64,000 nt of DNA from Dryas octopetala (GCA_963921425.1 OY992835.1:2542001-2606000), one strand, 5' to 3'; positions 34,401 through 45,840 are shown, numbered from the stretch's first letter. The notes: a model not told the origin generated them from the letters alone. Translations and numbers: made by a program.

Positions 34401-35319
34401 TGGTCTATATAATGGACCCTCTCCCAAAACTGACCCGTGACCAAGATTGGATGGACATTGTGAACACGTAAGTTAATGTGCCCTTGCTAGTATATTTAAT
34501 TACATATGCACTGTGATCAAAGGATTTTGGAGAATAACTTAAAGTTTTGTTTTGTTATTAAGTGCCATTAGACAATTCAATGGAGTTACAAACAGGACAT
34601 CTCGTAAAACACCACAATGGAAGAAGCTTAATGTAAGTGTTCGATTTATTACTTCAGTTCTTATGTTCCTCAATTAATGTCTGCAATTGTTGGTTTCCGA
34701 TGCATATTAAATGTCTCTATCAGTGGATTTTGTTCCTTTGTAGTGTCCAAAACAGCCAGGTGGGGTTGAATGTGGCTATTATGTCATGAGATATATGAAG
34801 GAGATAATTGAGGATACCAACCTTGCATTTGAGGCAAATGTAAGATTAGAATTCACCCTTTAGTAATTAAATATGCAACCATGAATCTGTTTCTTTTTAT
34901 TTTTTTGCTTGGTTATTGAGGTTTTGATACCTAAGCTTGGATTTTGATCTTCCACTACTTTTTTTATGGGAATGACTGGAAATGATCGGAAATTTGCATT
35001 TTTTTTTCTTGTGGTAATGAATTTGAGTTATGCATGCAGTCAATTAAATTCACCACTCTATATAACTCACCCTTATTTATTTTGACTCTGCCATTTTCAT
35101 GTACTGCATGCATATATGCATTTAAGTTGTTCTCTTGCTGGATATAAGCTTAATTTTGTCATTAAGTTAAAGTCAAAATTATGTACTAATTAATTTGCTA
35201 TATATGCTATATATTTTCAGTGGTCTAATCCAAAGCACAAGCGTTGCGGTTACACCCAAGCACAAATTGATGAGGTGCGGGTTGAATGGGGACAGTTTGT
35301 CATCTCGACTTATATATAG
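31438..35319 (+). CDS. CACTA second gene: Lys-rich/TNP1-like region plus C48 (Ulp1-like) protease
   Basis: Exons: 31438-31965, 32154 to about 32415, 32477-32569, 32643-32756, 32885-33310, 33410-33661, 33752-34002, 34094-34264, 34360-34467, 34563-34632, 34744-34839 and 35221-35319. All borders are GT/AG and in phase except the end of exon 2, where the donor is unclear. The product is about 820 aa. The N-terminus repeats TPKSK and AAKSKDA like a histone H1 tail. The middle resembles the plant En/Spm TNP1-like family (KYVLSSAGCKWRTFK, VARRKYHHRL-like AKRKYHHRLARKGY, NVRVSIDRA, GSHVAWPKELV). The C-terminus is a SUMO-protease-type C48 peptidase: catalytic His (SHWVL, 34364), Asp (MDPLP, 34415), Gln (PKQPGG, 34753) and Cys (VECGYYVMRYM, 34771). 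It probably binds transposon ends or trims a partner protein; the substrate is unknown. No stop breaks it. Confidence 0.8.
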
Positions 35320-35384
35320 TCATGTCCGTACGTATGGAGTAGGGTACGTTAGCCATTTTTTGGTATTTAGATGGCCAAGCCAAT

Positions 35385-35700
35385 TTTTTGTAAAGGAAGA
35401 ACAAGTGCATGCAGATTTTAGAACAATGTAATCAAAGGTTAGAAAAATTGCTGCCATGCCAATATTTTGAAACTGTAGGCAGCTTTGATTTGGAACAATT
35501 GATGGGGTTATGGAATTTTTTGTAAAGGAAGAACAAGTGCATGCAGATTTTAGAACAATGTAGTCAAAGGTTAGGAAAATTGCTGCCATGCCAATATTTT
35601 GAAACTGTAGGCAGCTTTGATTTGGAACAATTGATGGGGTTATGGAATTTTTTTGAAAGTGTAGGCAGCTTTGAATTGGACCAATTGATGGGTTTATGGA
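35385..35700 (+). repeat. About 131-bp tandem repeat after the protease gene
   Basis: Two near-identical copies (from about 35385 and 35516) share AAGGAAGAACAAGTGCATGC and AACTGTAGGCAGCTTTGA. A partial third copy follows to 35700. It is probably in the 3' untranslated region. Confidence 0.85.
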
Positions 35701-36004
35701 ATATATTTTAATCATGGCAGCTGTGACTATTAATTGTTTTTGTGGGATTAATTTGTAATCCTTTTATTTTGTACTTAATTGGAATGATTGGATGAATGGA
35801 ATGCATTTATGTACTTGGAATGTTTGAATGGAAGACAAATTTGTAAATGCACCAATTTCAGGTCACACATTTGTGTACTTGCATGTCCAGGGCATTTATA
35901 TGAGTTTTTGCACAAAAAAAAAAATATTATTTCATACCAACCTTACATATCACTTTTTCCAAAGATTTTAATATCTGTTCTATTAAAAAAATTGATATAT
36001 AAAT

Positions 36005-36295
36005 ATGGGTTTAACATCAGTTAATAACTGAAAAACGATATCAAAGTTAGTTTAGATATCCGTTTAATAGGTAATGCGATATGTAAGGATGGGTGTAACA
36101 TTAGTAGTTTGTAGTGAAAGTACATTTACATATCAATTTAAATTAAAGAAACGATATTTAAAATATGTTTACATACCAGTTCACTACAAACTACTGATGT
36201 TACACCAATCCTTACATATCGCATTACCTATTAAACGGATATCTAAACTAACTTTGATATCGTTTTTCATTTATTAACTGATGTTAAACCCATCT
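36005..36295. repeat. 113-nt-arm hairpin in the right CACTA subterminal region
   Basis: The arm at about 36005-36117 (ATGGGTTTAACATCAGTTAA...TAGTTTGTAGTGAA) pairs almost perfectly with 36180-36295 (TTCACTACAAACTACTGATG...GTTAAACCCAT). The loop is about 62 nt. The inner arm ends (TTCACTACAAACTACT) resemble a CACTA terminus. It may be a subterminal duplication in inverted orientation or a small nested CACTA derivative. Confidence 0.85.
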
Positions 36296-36645
36296 TTAAA
36301 ACATGTAAAGATATCAGTTTAATAAGAAATGCGATATATAAAGATGGTTTAGTATCAATTATTTACTGAAAATCAGTATCAAAGTCCATTTAAATATCGG
36401 TTTAAAATACCAAAACGATATTTAAAATATGTTTAGATATCTGTTTTACCTAAATTCTTACCCTTTTTGACATTTTAGATATCAGTTTAAGATGTTTTGA
36501 TATCAGTTTTTCCAAACTTTCTAATATTAAAAGTGGAATAGAGATCAGTGTATCACCGATATCTATTCTAGGGGTAGAATAGATATCACCCCTGGAAATA
36601 TCGGTTTTTTACCCAAATAGATATCAGTGGATTACCGATATTAAA

Positions 36646-36664
36646 GGCCTTTTTTGTAGTAGTG
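36646..36664 (+). repeat. Right terminal inverted repeat of CACTA
   Basis: GGCCTTTTTTGTAGTAGTG is the exact inverse of the left end. Confidence 0.95.
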
Positions 36665-39595
36665 GAAATTATTGGGCGTGGTACTAAGAGAGGGGGGTTG
36701 TATTATGTGGATGATGTCTGCACTGGACGAAGCTTATCAGTAAAGGGATCATCTCGGGCTAAGGAGAATCAGATTTGGTTGTGGCATCATCGTTTAGGAC
36801 ATGCTTCTTTTGGTTATTTACAACATTTATTTCCTACTTTATTTTCGGATTGTAAAATTTCGGATTTCCATTGTGACACTTGCATGTCATTAGTTTGTGA
36901 TTTTTGTTGATGACTGTACCCGCATGACATGGTTATATTTGATGAAACATAAGAGTGATGTCTATGAATGTTTTCGTGTTTTTCATAAAATGATACAGAC
37001 TCAGTTCTCTGCTACATTAAAGGTTCTTCGTTCTGGGTGGTGAGTTTGTCAATCACATGTTGCATGCCTATTTTCATGATCATGGGATTATTCATGAGAC
37101 TACTTGTCCTTATACTCCTCAACAGAATGGTGTTGCAGAACGGAAAAATCGTCATATACTTGAAGTAACCCGTGCTAGTCTTATTGGTGCTCACTTGCAA
37201 CCCACTTTTTGGGAAGATGCTATTACGTCTGCAGTTTATCTTATTAACCGAGTCCCTAGTAGTGTTTTACACTTCTAGACGCCATTAGAGAAGCTCTCTG
37301 CCTATGTTTCTCTTCCATCTCATTTAACATTGGCGCCTCGGGTCTTGGGTTGTGTGGCGTTTGTTCACCTTCATAAACATCAACGCACTAAGCTAGATCC
37401 ATGTGCTCTCAAGTGTGTTTTTGTTGGCTATTTTCCTCACCAAAAGAGGTACAAGTGTTATCATCCATCTTCTCGGAAGTTGTTTGTTACTATGGACATG
37501 ACCTTCTCTGAAACTGAAATGTTTTTCCCTCAGCCCGTATCCAATTCTCCTCTTCCGGAGGAGAGTGTAGGAGAAGAGTTAAATTGGATGACTATTCTTC
37601 CGGACTTTGTGGTTGTCTCCAGGTCACCATCATCCATGCAAGTCGAGCCGTCTACTGTGGGAGAAGAATCACCAGAACTGAGCATTGATATTCCGGCATT
37701 TGGGGTGTCTGTTATTGCTGAACCAGGTACACCACCAGTTTCTCCAAGTACGGTTTCTGCAGCTACTACCCCTCTTTCTATGTCAACAGTACCCACCCAT
37801 GATTCTTCTTCTGCTCCTGAGGTATGTATAGAACCGGTTATTAATACTAACAATTCCTCTAATGATCATACATCAGTTGTGTCTAGTGGTAATGACAGGT
37901 ATCAATTACCACCTAGAAGTACTCGTGGACAACCTCCAGACAGATATTCGCCTGATAATTCAAAGAAAGTGAAATATCTCATTGATCATTATGTTTCAAC
38001 TAATCGGTTGTCCCCTGTTATTAAGGCTTTTGTGAACCAGATGTCTGATATTACTATTCCAACTAAGGTACAGGATGCATTGTCAGATTCTAAATGGGCT
38101 GAAGCTATGACTAAAGAAATGCGAGCACTTGAAAAAATCAGACATGGGATCTAGTGCCTTTACCAGAAGGAAAGAAGCCAGTTGGTTGTAGATGGGTTTT
38201 TACAGTTAAACATAAGCCTGATGGTACGATTGATAGATACAAGGCAAGGTTAGTGGCTCGTGGCTTTACTCAAACTTATGGTATTGATTATCAGGAAACG
38301 TTTGCACCTGTAGCAAAAATAAATACTATTCGAGTCTTGTTGTCACTTGCTGCAAATTTTAACTGGCCTTTGCAGCAATATGATGTTAAGAATGCCTTCT
38401 TACATGGAGATTTACATGAAGAAGTGTATATGAGTATGCCACTAGGATATAGTGCCACTACAAAGACTAATTTGGTTTGTAAATTGAAAAAGGCATTGTA
38501 TGGTTTGAAGCAATCGCCTAGAGCATGGTTTGGCAGGTTTCGGTTAGCCATGAAGAAGTATGGTTATGAGCAGAGCAATGCAGATCATACGTTATTCCTT
38601 AAGAGACAAAATGGCAAGTTAACTGCACTTATCATTTATGTGGATGATATAATTGTAACTGGTGATGATTTTGATGAGATTGGGAGATTAAAAGGTTATT
38701 TGGCTTCTGAATTTGATATGAAAGATCTTGGAGGTTTAAAGTATTTTTTGGGCATTGAGGTTACTCGGTCCAAACAAGGCATTTTCTTGTCACAAAGAAA
38801 ATATGTCCTTGATTTATTAAAAGAAACTGGCATGCTTGGTTGTAAACCAATAGGTACACCCATTGAACAGAATCATTGTATGGAAGAACTTCCTGAATCA
38901 AGTGCCAGCTGACAAAGGAAGATACCAGAGATTGGTTGGTCGTCTGATCTATCTATCACACACTAGGCCTGATATTGCGTATGCTGTCAGTGTAGTAAGT
39001 CGTTTTATGCATAATCCTAGTGAAGTCCATATGAATGCAGTTGAGAGAATCATGCGATACTTGAAGTCAGCACCAGGAAAGGGTCTCATGTTTTCAAAAC
39101 ATGGACATGTGAATGTTACAGGGTATACAGATTTGGATTGGGGTGCTAGAGGTGAGAGAAGGCGTTCTACTTCAGGGTATTTCACCTTTGTTGGAGGTAA
39201 CTTGGTTACTTGGAAAAGTAAGAAACAGAAGGTTGTGTCCTTATCTAGTGCCGAAGCTGAATACAGGGCAATGGTTAAAGGTATATGCGAATTGTTATGG
39301 ATGAAAAGGCTTATGGGGGAGCTTGGTTTTCCATCTGGAGGTGCAATGCAGTTGTTCTGTGATAATGAATCAGCAATTAAGATTGTAGAAAATCCGGTGC
39401 AGCATGATCGAACGAAACATGTGGAGATCGATCATAATTTCATATATGAGAAGTTGGAGGAAAAAAAATATCCAAGTTCCACATGTTAAGACAACGGAGC
39501 AACTGGCTGATATCCTGACCAAGGCCGTGTCAAGCCAAGCCTTTAATGACTCATTTGTCAAGCTGGGCATTGGTGATCTCTATGCGCCATCTTGA
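36665..39595 (+). pseudogene. Copia A pol remainder (integrase, RT, RNase H), broken
   Basis: The frame resumes with EIIGRGTKRGGLYYVDD directly after the CACTA end, then the pre-integrase HHRLGHASFGYL. A deletion near 36890 removes the first integrase Asp region and later zinc-finger residues. FVDDCTRMTWLYLM and the integrase 3' part (TPQQNGVAERKNR) follow. There are stops or shifts near 36905, 37040, 37276 and 38152. The RT is well kept (VARGFTQTYGIDYQETFAPVA, YVDDIIVTG) as is RNase H (SSAEAEYRAM, LFCDNESAI), with a shift near 38900 and another near 39465. An old, inactive polyprotein. Confidence 0.88.
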
Positions 39596-39602
39596 GGGGG
39601 AG
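39592..39602 (+). other. Polypurine tract of Copia A
   Basis: TTGAGGGGGAG lies directly before the 3' LTR and would prime plus-strand DNA synthesis. Confidence 0.8.
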
Positions 39603-39775
39603 TGTTAGCGTGAGTTGTGCAATTAGTTATATTTCCTTGTAAGAATAGGATTTCCTTAATTGTAGGAATTGTAATTAAAGGCACTGTATAAGTGTATCAG
39701 TATATATACCTCATATTGAGAAGAATAAGATTGACTTTTCTGCCTCTATACTCAAAACCCTAACCTTATTTGAGT
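39603..39775 (+). repeat. 3' LTR of Copia A
   Basis: 173 bp, differing from the 5' copy at 6 sites, followed by the TSD CGCTT. Confidence 0.92.
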
Positions 39776-40517
39776 CGCTTCCTCTACCACGGCTGCACTA
39801 CAGACCCATCAATCTTCTTTTTCCTCAGTCGAAATCGTGCCTATTGACGTGGAACAAACTTCTGTTGAAGTCATTCCGGCCAGTTTGGCCGAGACCATCG
39901 ATGACCACTAGGCAGAGTTTGAAGAACTTGGTTCAGTCCTCACTGAAAACCATCACTTGGAGAAATCAACTCTCTCCTTCAAGATCAGCAAAGGAGATGG
40001 TACTCGCTTCCTTGGGCCATACTACCCGGTTGGATTCCCTGAAGCCGGGAAGCCTATGTTGGCCAAGATTCCAGATGATTCTTGCTTCAGCCAGGGTCTT
40101 GCCAACTGATTTGGATGGAATACAGCATGCTCACAACCCCAATGGGCAACTGTCCAGGCTAAGTACACAACTTGGCTTGACAGGGTGTTTGTTGCCTACA
40201 GCAAGTTGAGGGAAGAACTTCATATTAAAGATGCCATCATGCTCAGCCGGAAGGACATCGCTGTGGACAAGGCTTTACTCTTGGTGGGATTATGCTTTTG
40301 GTTCTCAGTGACTAACACTTTGAACCTTCGTTTCGGCCAAATGACCCCAACCATTTTGGACATGGCCGCTATTTTTGGTCTCCGGCCACATGGCCGTGTC
40401 ATCTCTATGAAGCTCGGGCAAGTTGAGTTTCTAGTGGATTTGTGTACGCTCACAACAAAGTGCTCAATTATGATACTTGGGTGGGGACCTTCAATAAAAA
40501 CACTGTCGAGGTCTGGT

Positions 40518-41116
40518 CATTACAATATGCACTAGACGTGATATTGCCTTTTCTTTGAGTTTCTTAGGTAGATTTCAGTCAAATCTAGGGCTTGCTCACT
40601 GGGTTGCAGGGAAGAAAGTTGTTAGATATTTACAGAGAAATAAGAACTTCAAGCTTGTTTACAAGAAATCAGATTCATTTGTACTAGAAGGTTTTGTAGA
40701 TGCAGCTCATGCAGGGTGTGTTGATTCACTTTTAAATCGACTTCAGCTTATGTGTTCATGTTTGGAGGAGATGCAGTCTCTTGGAAAAGTGTGAAGCAAA
40801 CCATTATTGCACCCTCAACTATGCAGGCTGAGTTTGTGGCTTGTTATGAGGCTACAGTCCAAGCTATGTGGCTGCAGATTGTGGAATTGATCGATTCACA
40901 GGCCAATTCAACTTTGGTGTGATAATAGTGGAGCAGTAGCTTTTGCTAAGAGTAACAAGAAGTCCATGCTACTAGGCATTTGGAAATTAAGTATCTTTTT
41001 GTTAGAGAGAAGGTTAAAATGAAGCAAACGCAGCTGGAATACATTGACACTCACTCCATGATTGCAATTCCTCTTAATAAAGGCTTACCTAATGCAGCTT
41101 TTCAAAAACATGTATA
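40518..41116 (+). pseudogene. Copia C RNase H fragment
   Basis: It starts mid-domain at CTRRDIAFSLSFLGRF and goes on through [63 protein letters not shown] and QLEYIDTHSMI to a stop at 41116. This is the C-terminal RNase H end of a third copia family. Small frameshifts occur near 40730, 40920 and 40970. Everything upstream is lost, and the break abuts the PMD pseudogene. Confidence 0.85.
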
Positions 41117-41670
41117 ACCAACATGGGTTTGCTTGCTGGTTTTGATTTTTGAATTGTTTAAGAGTCTTTTCTGGTTATTTTTAAACCTTATTGTATAGTT
41201 CTGATGGATGGAATAAAATTGAGGTTTAATTCATGAGTACTGTTTTGTCATTTTGTTCTTGATTAAACTGACAAGTGATTAAATTATGCACATTCAGCCG
41301 AAACTTGCTAGCAATATGTTTGCTGGATGTGAAATCACCAAAGAGTCATTCATTTGCTGCTGCAAATGGGAGATTCTAGTAATCTCATTAAGGAGGACCA
41401 CAAAATGATCAGTATTATTGCAGACACAATTAAAGAGATACAATGATCATTTTGGTGTTCATGTCTTGATTGTACTTCATGTGGATATGAATGCTTGTAT
41501 GAGTAGCTATAAAGTCCTTGAATGTTCTGAAGTTCAATGTGCCTTGATAGCTCCATATGAGTTTTCATTGTTGACAAAAGTTTTGAAAAGAATATTGTCT
41601 TGATGTTTTCCATAGGCCATTAAGTGATCAGTACTTAAGATTTAGTTGACTAATCGACCAAGTGGGAGAT

Positions 41671-42264
41671 TGTTAGATGGTTTATTAACAGACAAACCAT
41701 ATTGGTCTCCTAGTCATGTAAGGTATCTAAGTCTTAGGCTTGATCAAGGAATTATATAAAGACTAGCCTGCTTGTGGTTATAGGATATACATGTGCAAAA
41801 GACCAATCCTATGGTTAAAGGGATTCTAAATACTAAGAGGACATGGATTGCAATTCTGATGGCAATAAGGATACTCCAAGACTTCTTGATGGGCAAGCAG
41901 TGTTGGGTATATGCCTGTATAAATACAAGGGTCCCTTCACGCAGAGCTCGCCACCACAAATTCATAAGCTACCCCATCTAGTTATTGTGCATGAGGAGCT
42001 ACTGTGAGAAGAGCACCCCTGCTAGTCTTGCTACTCGAGTTCTGCATCAATTGTTATGGCTGTTCAAGGACAAGGACAAGGTCAGATATTCTACTTTTGT
42101 GTTTTTATGCATATAATCATCTAGTCTAACATGGGTTTCTTTGGAACCACTTGCTCCAATGTCCATTGTTCTAGAAGATTTACTTATTCTCACTTAATTA
42201 TTCTAGGGACCACTTAATCAATATTCAGTTCAAGTACCCCAACGTGGTCAAAGGTTTAACAACA
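41671..42264 (+). repeat. 3' LTR of Copia C
   Basis: AAGTGGGAGAT precedes TGTTAGATGG at 41671, the normal polypurine tract then LTR start. A TATA signal (TGTATAAATACAAGG, near 41909) sits inside. The end is uncertain; TTTAACAACA near 42264 is the best TA...CA candidate. No 5' partner exists here. Confidence 0.6.
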
Positions 42265-42748
42265 ACCTGAATTAAACCTATATGGAGGTAATTCTATCCT
42301 CTTTTTTTTATTTTCTTCTAGAACATAGGAAGTTAATAACTCTAGATTATCTTGTGATTTTATTGTTGAAATTGTTTTCTCTACAGTTTTAATTGCATAA
42401 TCACTTCTCCATTCAAAAGTTTCCTTTTGATAAATGTCTCCTTTTGGGACATTTGGAATGTTCCAATTATGTAATTGTTTCTCAACATTTTATTCTCATT
42501 ACCTTATTTGTCAATTTTTTGGACAAAAATCTAATTAAACCGACCATTCTGCTCAACCAGGGCCTACTCTAGTCCTAAGAGTTTTTTGCTAACGGACTTA
42601 CAGACTCAGTGCGACTTGGGTTTCACAGCCCAATATTCAACACTACAGAAAAAAAATTAGGACCTAACTTAATAAAGATTTCAAAAATAATTACCAACAA
42701 TAAACAAATTGAAAGAGATAAGTAAAATTCTGTATAGTAATTCTTTTC
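42265..42748. other. Short AT-rich spacer
   Basis: No coding sequence. CAACACTACAGAAAAAAAA at about 42640 resembles a CACTA terminus but no partner was found. Confidence 0.4.
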
Positions 42749-42793
42749 GGGTGCCGCTATTCGGACCCAATTTTTTTATTAGTATCCCCAACA
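42749..42793 (+). repeat. Left terminal inverted repeat (45 bp)
   Basis: Starts GGGTGCCGCTATTCGG and matches the reverse complement of 61062-61106 with 2 mismatches. Confidence 0.85.
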
Positions 42794-43390
42794 ATTTATT
42801 GAAATATTACTTTTCAATTTTGTCCTAATGTAAATTAACTATTAAGGACAAACATTTAATTTAAAAAATTTAAAAATAATTAACTTAAACCATACCCAAC
42901 ACCATCAATATACCGAACAGCTCTCTACTATATGATCAGTATACTCATCATTGATCCAACTATACTTCTCCATGGAAGGATTGATAAGTGTATTACGAGA
43001 TCTGTGAGGCCCTGGAAAATTTTGGTGTTTGATTTTCAAAGGTTTGGAGATCAAAGGTTGGTTGTGAACCAATAGGAACTTTGCATTCGTTTTTACGAGT
43101 ACGTAGTATTTTTCTGAGTCCCGAAGTGTTTTTGGTTAATTTTCAAAGTTAAGGAATTTCAGAAATTAAAGTTTGTTGAGTGGGAAGATCTTGGCCGTTG
43201 ATTTATTTTGATCAAATGACCAGAATGGTGACATGTGGCAGCAGCTGGTGGCAAAGGAGGAAGTCATGCGAAGAAAGGAGAAGCCGGTGGAATCATGTAG
43301 AAATTTCTCACCGAGGGCCCGGCAACGCTCACCGATCGCTCGGCGCGGCTGCGAGGGCTCGGCAGGCCGGCGAGAGCTCGATGGCTTTTC

Positions 43391-43398
43391 TATATATA
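43391..43398 (+). promoter_or_regulatory. TATA box of solo LTR-1
   Basis: TTCTATATATAGCCCCCTCAG, followed by a CTCTCT-rich stretch (43430-43480). Confidence 0.5.
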
Positions 43399-44154
43399 GC
43401 CCCCTCAGTTCTCATTTGTGCATCTGCAGCTTTCTCTCTCCCTCTCTCTCTCTCTCACTTTCTCTCTTTCTCTCTCTTCGCTGAGAGTTTTTCTTTGAGT
43501 TTTCTCTTTGCCCGCGGAGGTGATGAGGTGGTGTGGTGCACATGGTGGTTTAGGATGCACGGAATCCAGGTGGGTGATCCCTTATCTTGGTCATGTTATT
43601 TGTTTTGTGGTATTTAACTGTGTTTTTCCAGTTAATTGCTTGTGTGCTAGAATTTGGTGTAATTCTAGGATTTGAATCCTGTTTGTGATTCGAGGATGAT
43701 TTTAAGCTTGTTGGCTTAATAAGATAATTGTAATGGTTGTTGCCACTGTTCATGTATATGATAATCTGGATGTTAAATTCCAAATTTGGTTTTGCAGGGT
43801 ATTTTATATACCGTACTGCTAAATGTTATTTGTTTATGTTTGCTTATGGGCTGATTCACCCATACGAGCTTTATAGCTTACCGGGTTTGTTCTTTAACCC
43901 GATGCACCATTCAATGGTGCAGCGGTTGATTTTGCAGGTTAAGTAAGACTGAGGAACCAGTGTGGAAGAAATGTGGCAATTAGTAATCTAGAAGTGGTTT
44001 TCTCTTTTATTTTGTACAAAGTGATTTGTATTTACTTCAACTCATTAATATTCGAAACAGTTGTACAAAGGTTACTATTTATTTATGTAATCTTAGGGGT
44101 TGGTTTTTAATCAAAGTATTTGATTTATTTATTTCGCTGTGTAATATGCATTCT

Positions 44155-45826
44155 TGTTAGTTTTTAGGATTGGTTAATGTTGGCTATTTTCCTTGTCAAA
44201 CCAATTGTATTAATTTGTATTTATTCACTCACAAGCTCTAGGCTAGATTTAAGACAAGGTCTACTGCTTTGAAGAAGTCAAGAATGAACAAGTCACAAGG
44301 TATACTGCACTTCATTCATTTCATGAAATTAACAGATTTTTGTCTATTTGACTAGTCATTCACTGATCATAAAGAACACTGTTTTTCACGTACAGTGACT
44401 GTTACTTAAGTCACAGTTGCTACAGTGGGTCATTTCGGGTTTTGATTTTTAAGCCCAATTCTTTGAAAGCCCATATTCTGTTTAGTATTAGACATGCATG
44501 TGCACAGCACATGACTTGGTTCCCCCAATGTTTTCAAATCAGATCTGATTCATCCTTCCCATTCACGCACACACCTTCACACATCAGCACTATTCATCAT
44601 CTTCTTCATTTCTGATTTTTAAAAGCAAAATTCCTTTTGACAGCTGATTATTCCTATCCTTAGTAATACTAGGATACCCCTCTAGGACAAAGAGAATATG
44701 CCCTTAATCCGTCTCTTGTGGACAGCCATTGATTGGCTTCCACGTGGCATGGGCGAACATGCTTCTTGCGTGAGTGTGTACGGGTATATGGGCTGTTTTG
44801 GTTCAGATCTTTTTTGGTGGTCGATGAGCAATTTTTTAGCGTGATTCTTGGGGTTTCCACGCCTGGGTATTTTTCCATGTGAAGTGCTCATCTTCATTAA
44901 TTTTCAGAAAATGGTTTTTAAATCTTGATAAATCAAAAAGGGATTTTCTGAAATTGTTCTTTGTTTTCATCTAAAATTCTAAATGGGTTTGACTGTTTGA
45001 GTGCTTAAATCTTTTTATACTCTATTCAAACACATTCATTTAGATTTTAGTTGAAGGATTCAACATCAACTTTTTCCACGCCTATAGCTTGAGAAAGTTG
45101 ATCTTTGTTATTTGAATCCTACATTTGCATATCATGTTCATGCATTGATGAAACCACTGAGCTTGGTGCGGATTGGTGCCATGGGTTGATGAGCTTGGAG
45201 TGGAGCTGTCTTCTTCATGAATGACCATCTGCCTTGCGTATGGAAGTTGCACAAAATGGGTAAGATAGCTGCCACTTAGTCTAGGACTTAGTGATTGAGC
45301 TTGTGTGCTGAGTGCCCTCTTTTGTATTGAACTTCTGATTTAGTGGATTGCCTGGTCAGCTGGATAGACCCCCAGTTTTTACCCTTTGTGGTTTTTCTGG
45401 GTGAACATCTTGTGTGCATCTGTCTTCCCTGTTTTGTGTTGTTATGATTACTGACTCACTCATCTTTTAAACACAAATCTGTACTGGAGCTATTTGCTTA
45501 ATATTGATATATGCCTTATATAACTATTTAGCTAATCACACACCACTGTAGTTGTGGATAACACTGGGATGCCTATTGTGATGGGTCCTCTGAGTGTATA
45601 GGATGTCACTTGATCCTTGGTGTGTTTGATTTGTGTTGTTTACTGAAGTGATTTTTGGTTTTTAGAAGTCAATGTGGAGTTTCACATTTTTGTTACTGGA
45701 CTGTCTGAGTTGTGTTTGGTTGACTAGTTCGTGAGTGATCACATAAACCAAAAATTGGGGTCCGATCACTGAAAGTGAAATTAATCAAGATAATTGAGTG
45801 AATAGATCACCTAAATTAAACTTTCA
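44155..45826 (+). repeat. 5' LTR of the Sirevirus
   Basis: 1672 bp, TGTTAGTTTTTAGG...CTTTCA. It ends two bases before the PBS. Confidence 0.95.
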
Positions 45827-45828
45827 AT

Positions 45829-45840
45829 TGGTATCAGAGC
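45829..45840 (+). other. Primer-binding site of the Sirevirus
   Basis: TGGTATCAGAGC, the standard copia initiator Met-tRNA site. Confidence 0.92.

Larger units (their letters stand above)
20363..36664 (+). mobile_element. CACTA (En/Spm-like) DNA transposon, 16.3 kb
   Basis: Ends CACTACTACAAAAAAGGCC (20363) and GGCCTTTTTTGTAGTAGTG (to 36664) are perfect inverted repeats. The flanking triplets are GAG (20360-20362) and GAA (36665-36667), a 3-bp TSD with one later change. Subterminal repeats built on GATATC fill about 200 bp on the left and 700 bp on the right. Inside are a TNP2-type transposase gene (22256-31186) and a second gene with a Ulp1-like protease (31438-35319). Copia B adds 5.5 kb; without it the element is about 10.8 kb, normal for autonomous plant CACTA elements. 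The damaged transposase N-terminus makes present autonomy doubtful. Confidence 0.93.
18590..39775 (+). mobile_element. Copia A (Ale/Retrofit-like), split by the CACTA element
   Basis: The 173-bp LTRs at 18590-18762 and 39603-39775 differ at 6 positions and are flanked by CGCTT (18585-18589 and 39776-39780). A Met-tRNA-type PBS follows the 5' LTR and a GAGGGGGAG tract precedes the 3' LTR. Without the CACTA element it is about 4.9 kb, the usual size for short-LTR copia elements of the Ale/Retrofit type. Gag-pol order is capsid, zinc knuckle, protease, pre-integrase, integrase, RT and RNase H. It is broken by several stops, frameshifts and a deletion in integrase. It inserted in the PMD frame and was later hit by the CACTA transposon. 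Confidence 0.9.
18445..40517 (+). pseudogene. Plant mobile domain (PMD) protein, split by Copia A
   Basis: The frame starts at 18445 (Ser/Ala-rich MAFSTSASSSSVSATVAAS) and is interrupted at 18589. It resumes at 39781, beyond Copia A and its TSD. The right part reads FKISKGDGTRFLGPYYPVGFP, VFVAYSKLREELHIKDAI, KALLLVGLCFWFSVTNTLNLRFGQMTPTILD and MAAIFGLRPHGR, the signature of the PMD/aminotransferase-like family (PF10536). That family occurs both as host genes and as antisense cargo of gypsy elements. In-frame stops occur near 39910 and 40110, so it was dead apart from the insertion. It ends abruptly near 40517, where Copia C begins. The adjacent minus-strand LTR suggests it was cargo of a Tat-like element; that is inference. 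Confidence 0.7.

Noticed and set aside
42640..42660. CACTACAGAAAAAAAA resembling a CACTA terminus
   Set aside because: No inverted partner, subterminal repeats or 3-bp duplication could be found nearby.
44669..44897. Short minus-strand frames repeated at 54354-54582
   Set aside because: They are identical because they lie in the two Sirevirus LTRs; no coding evidence.
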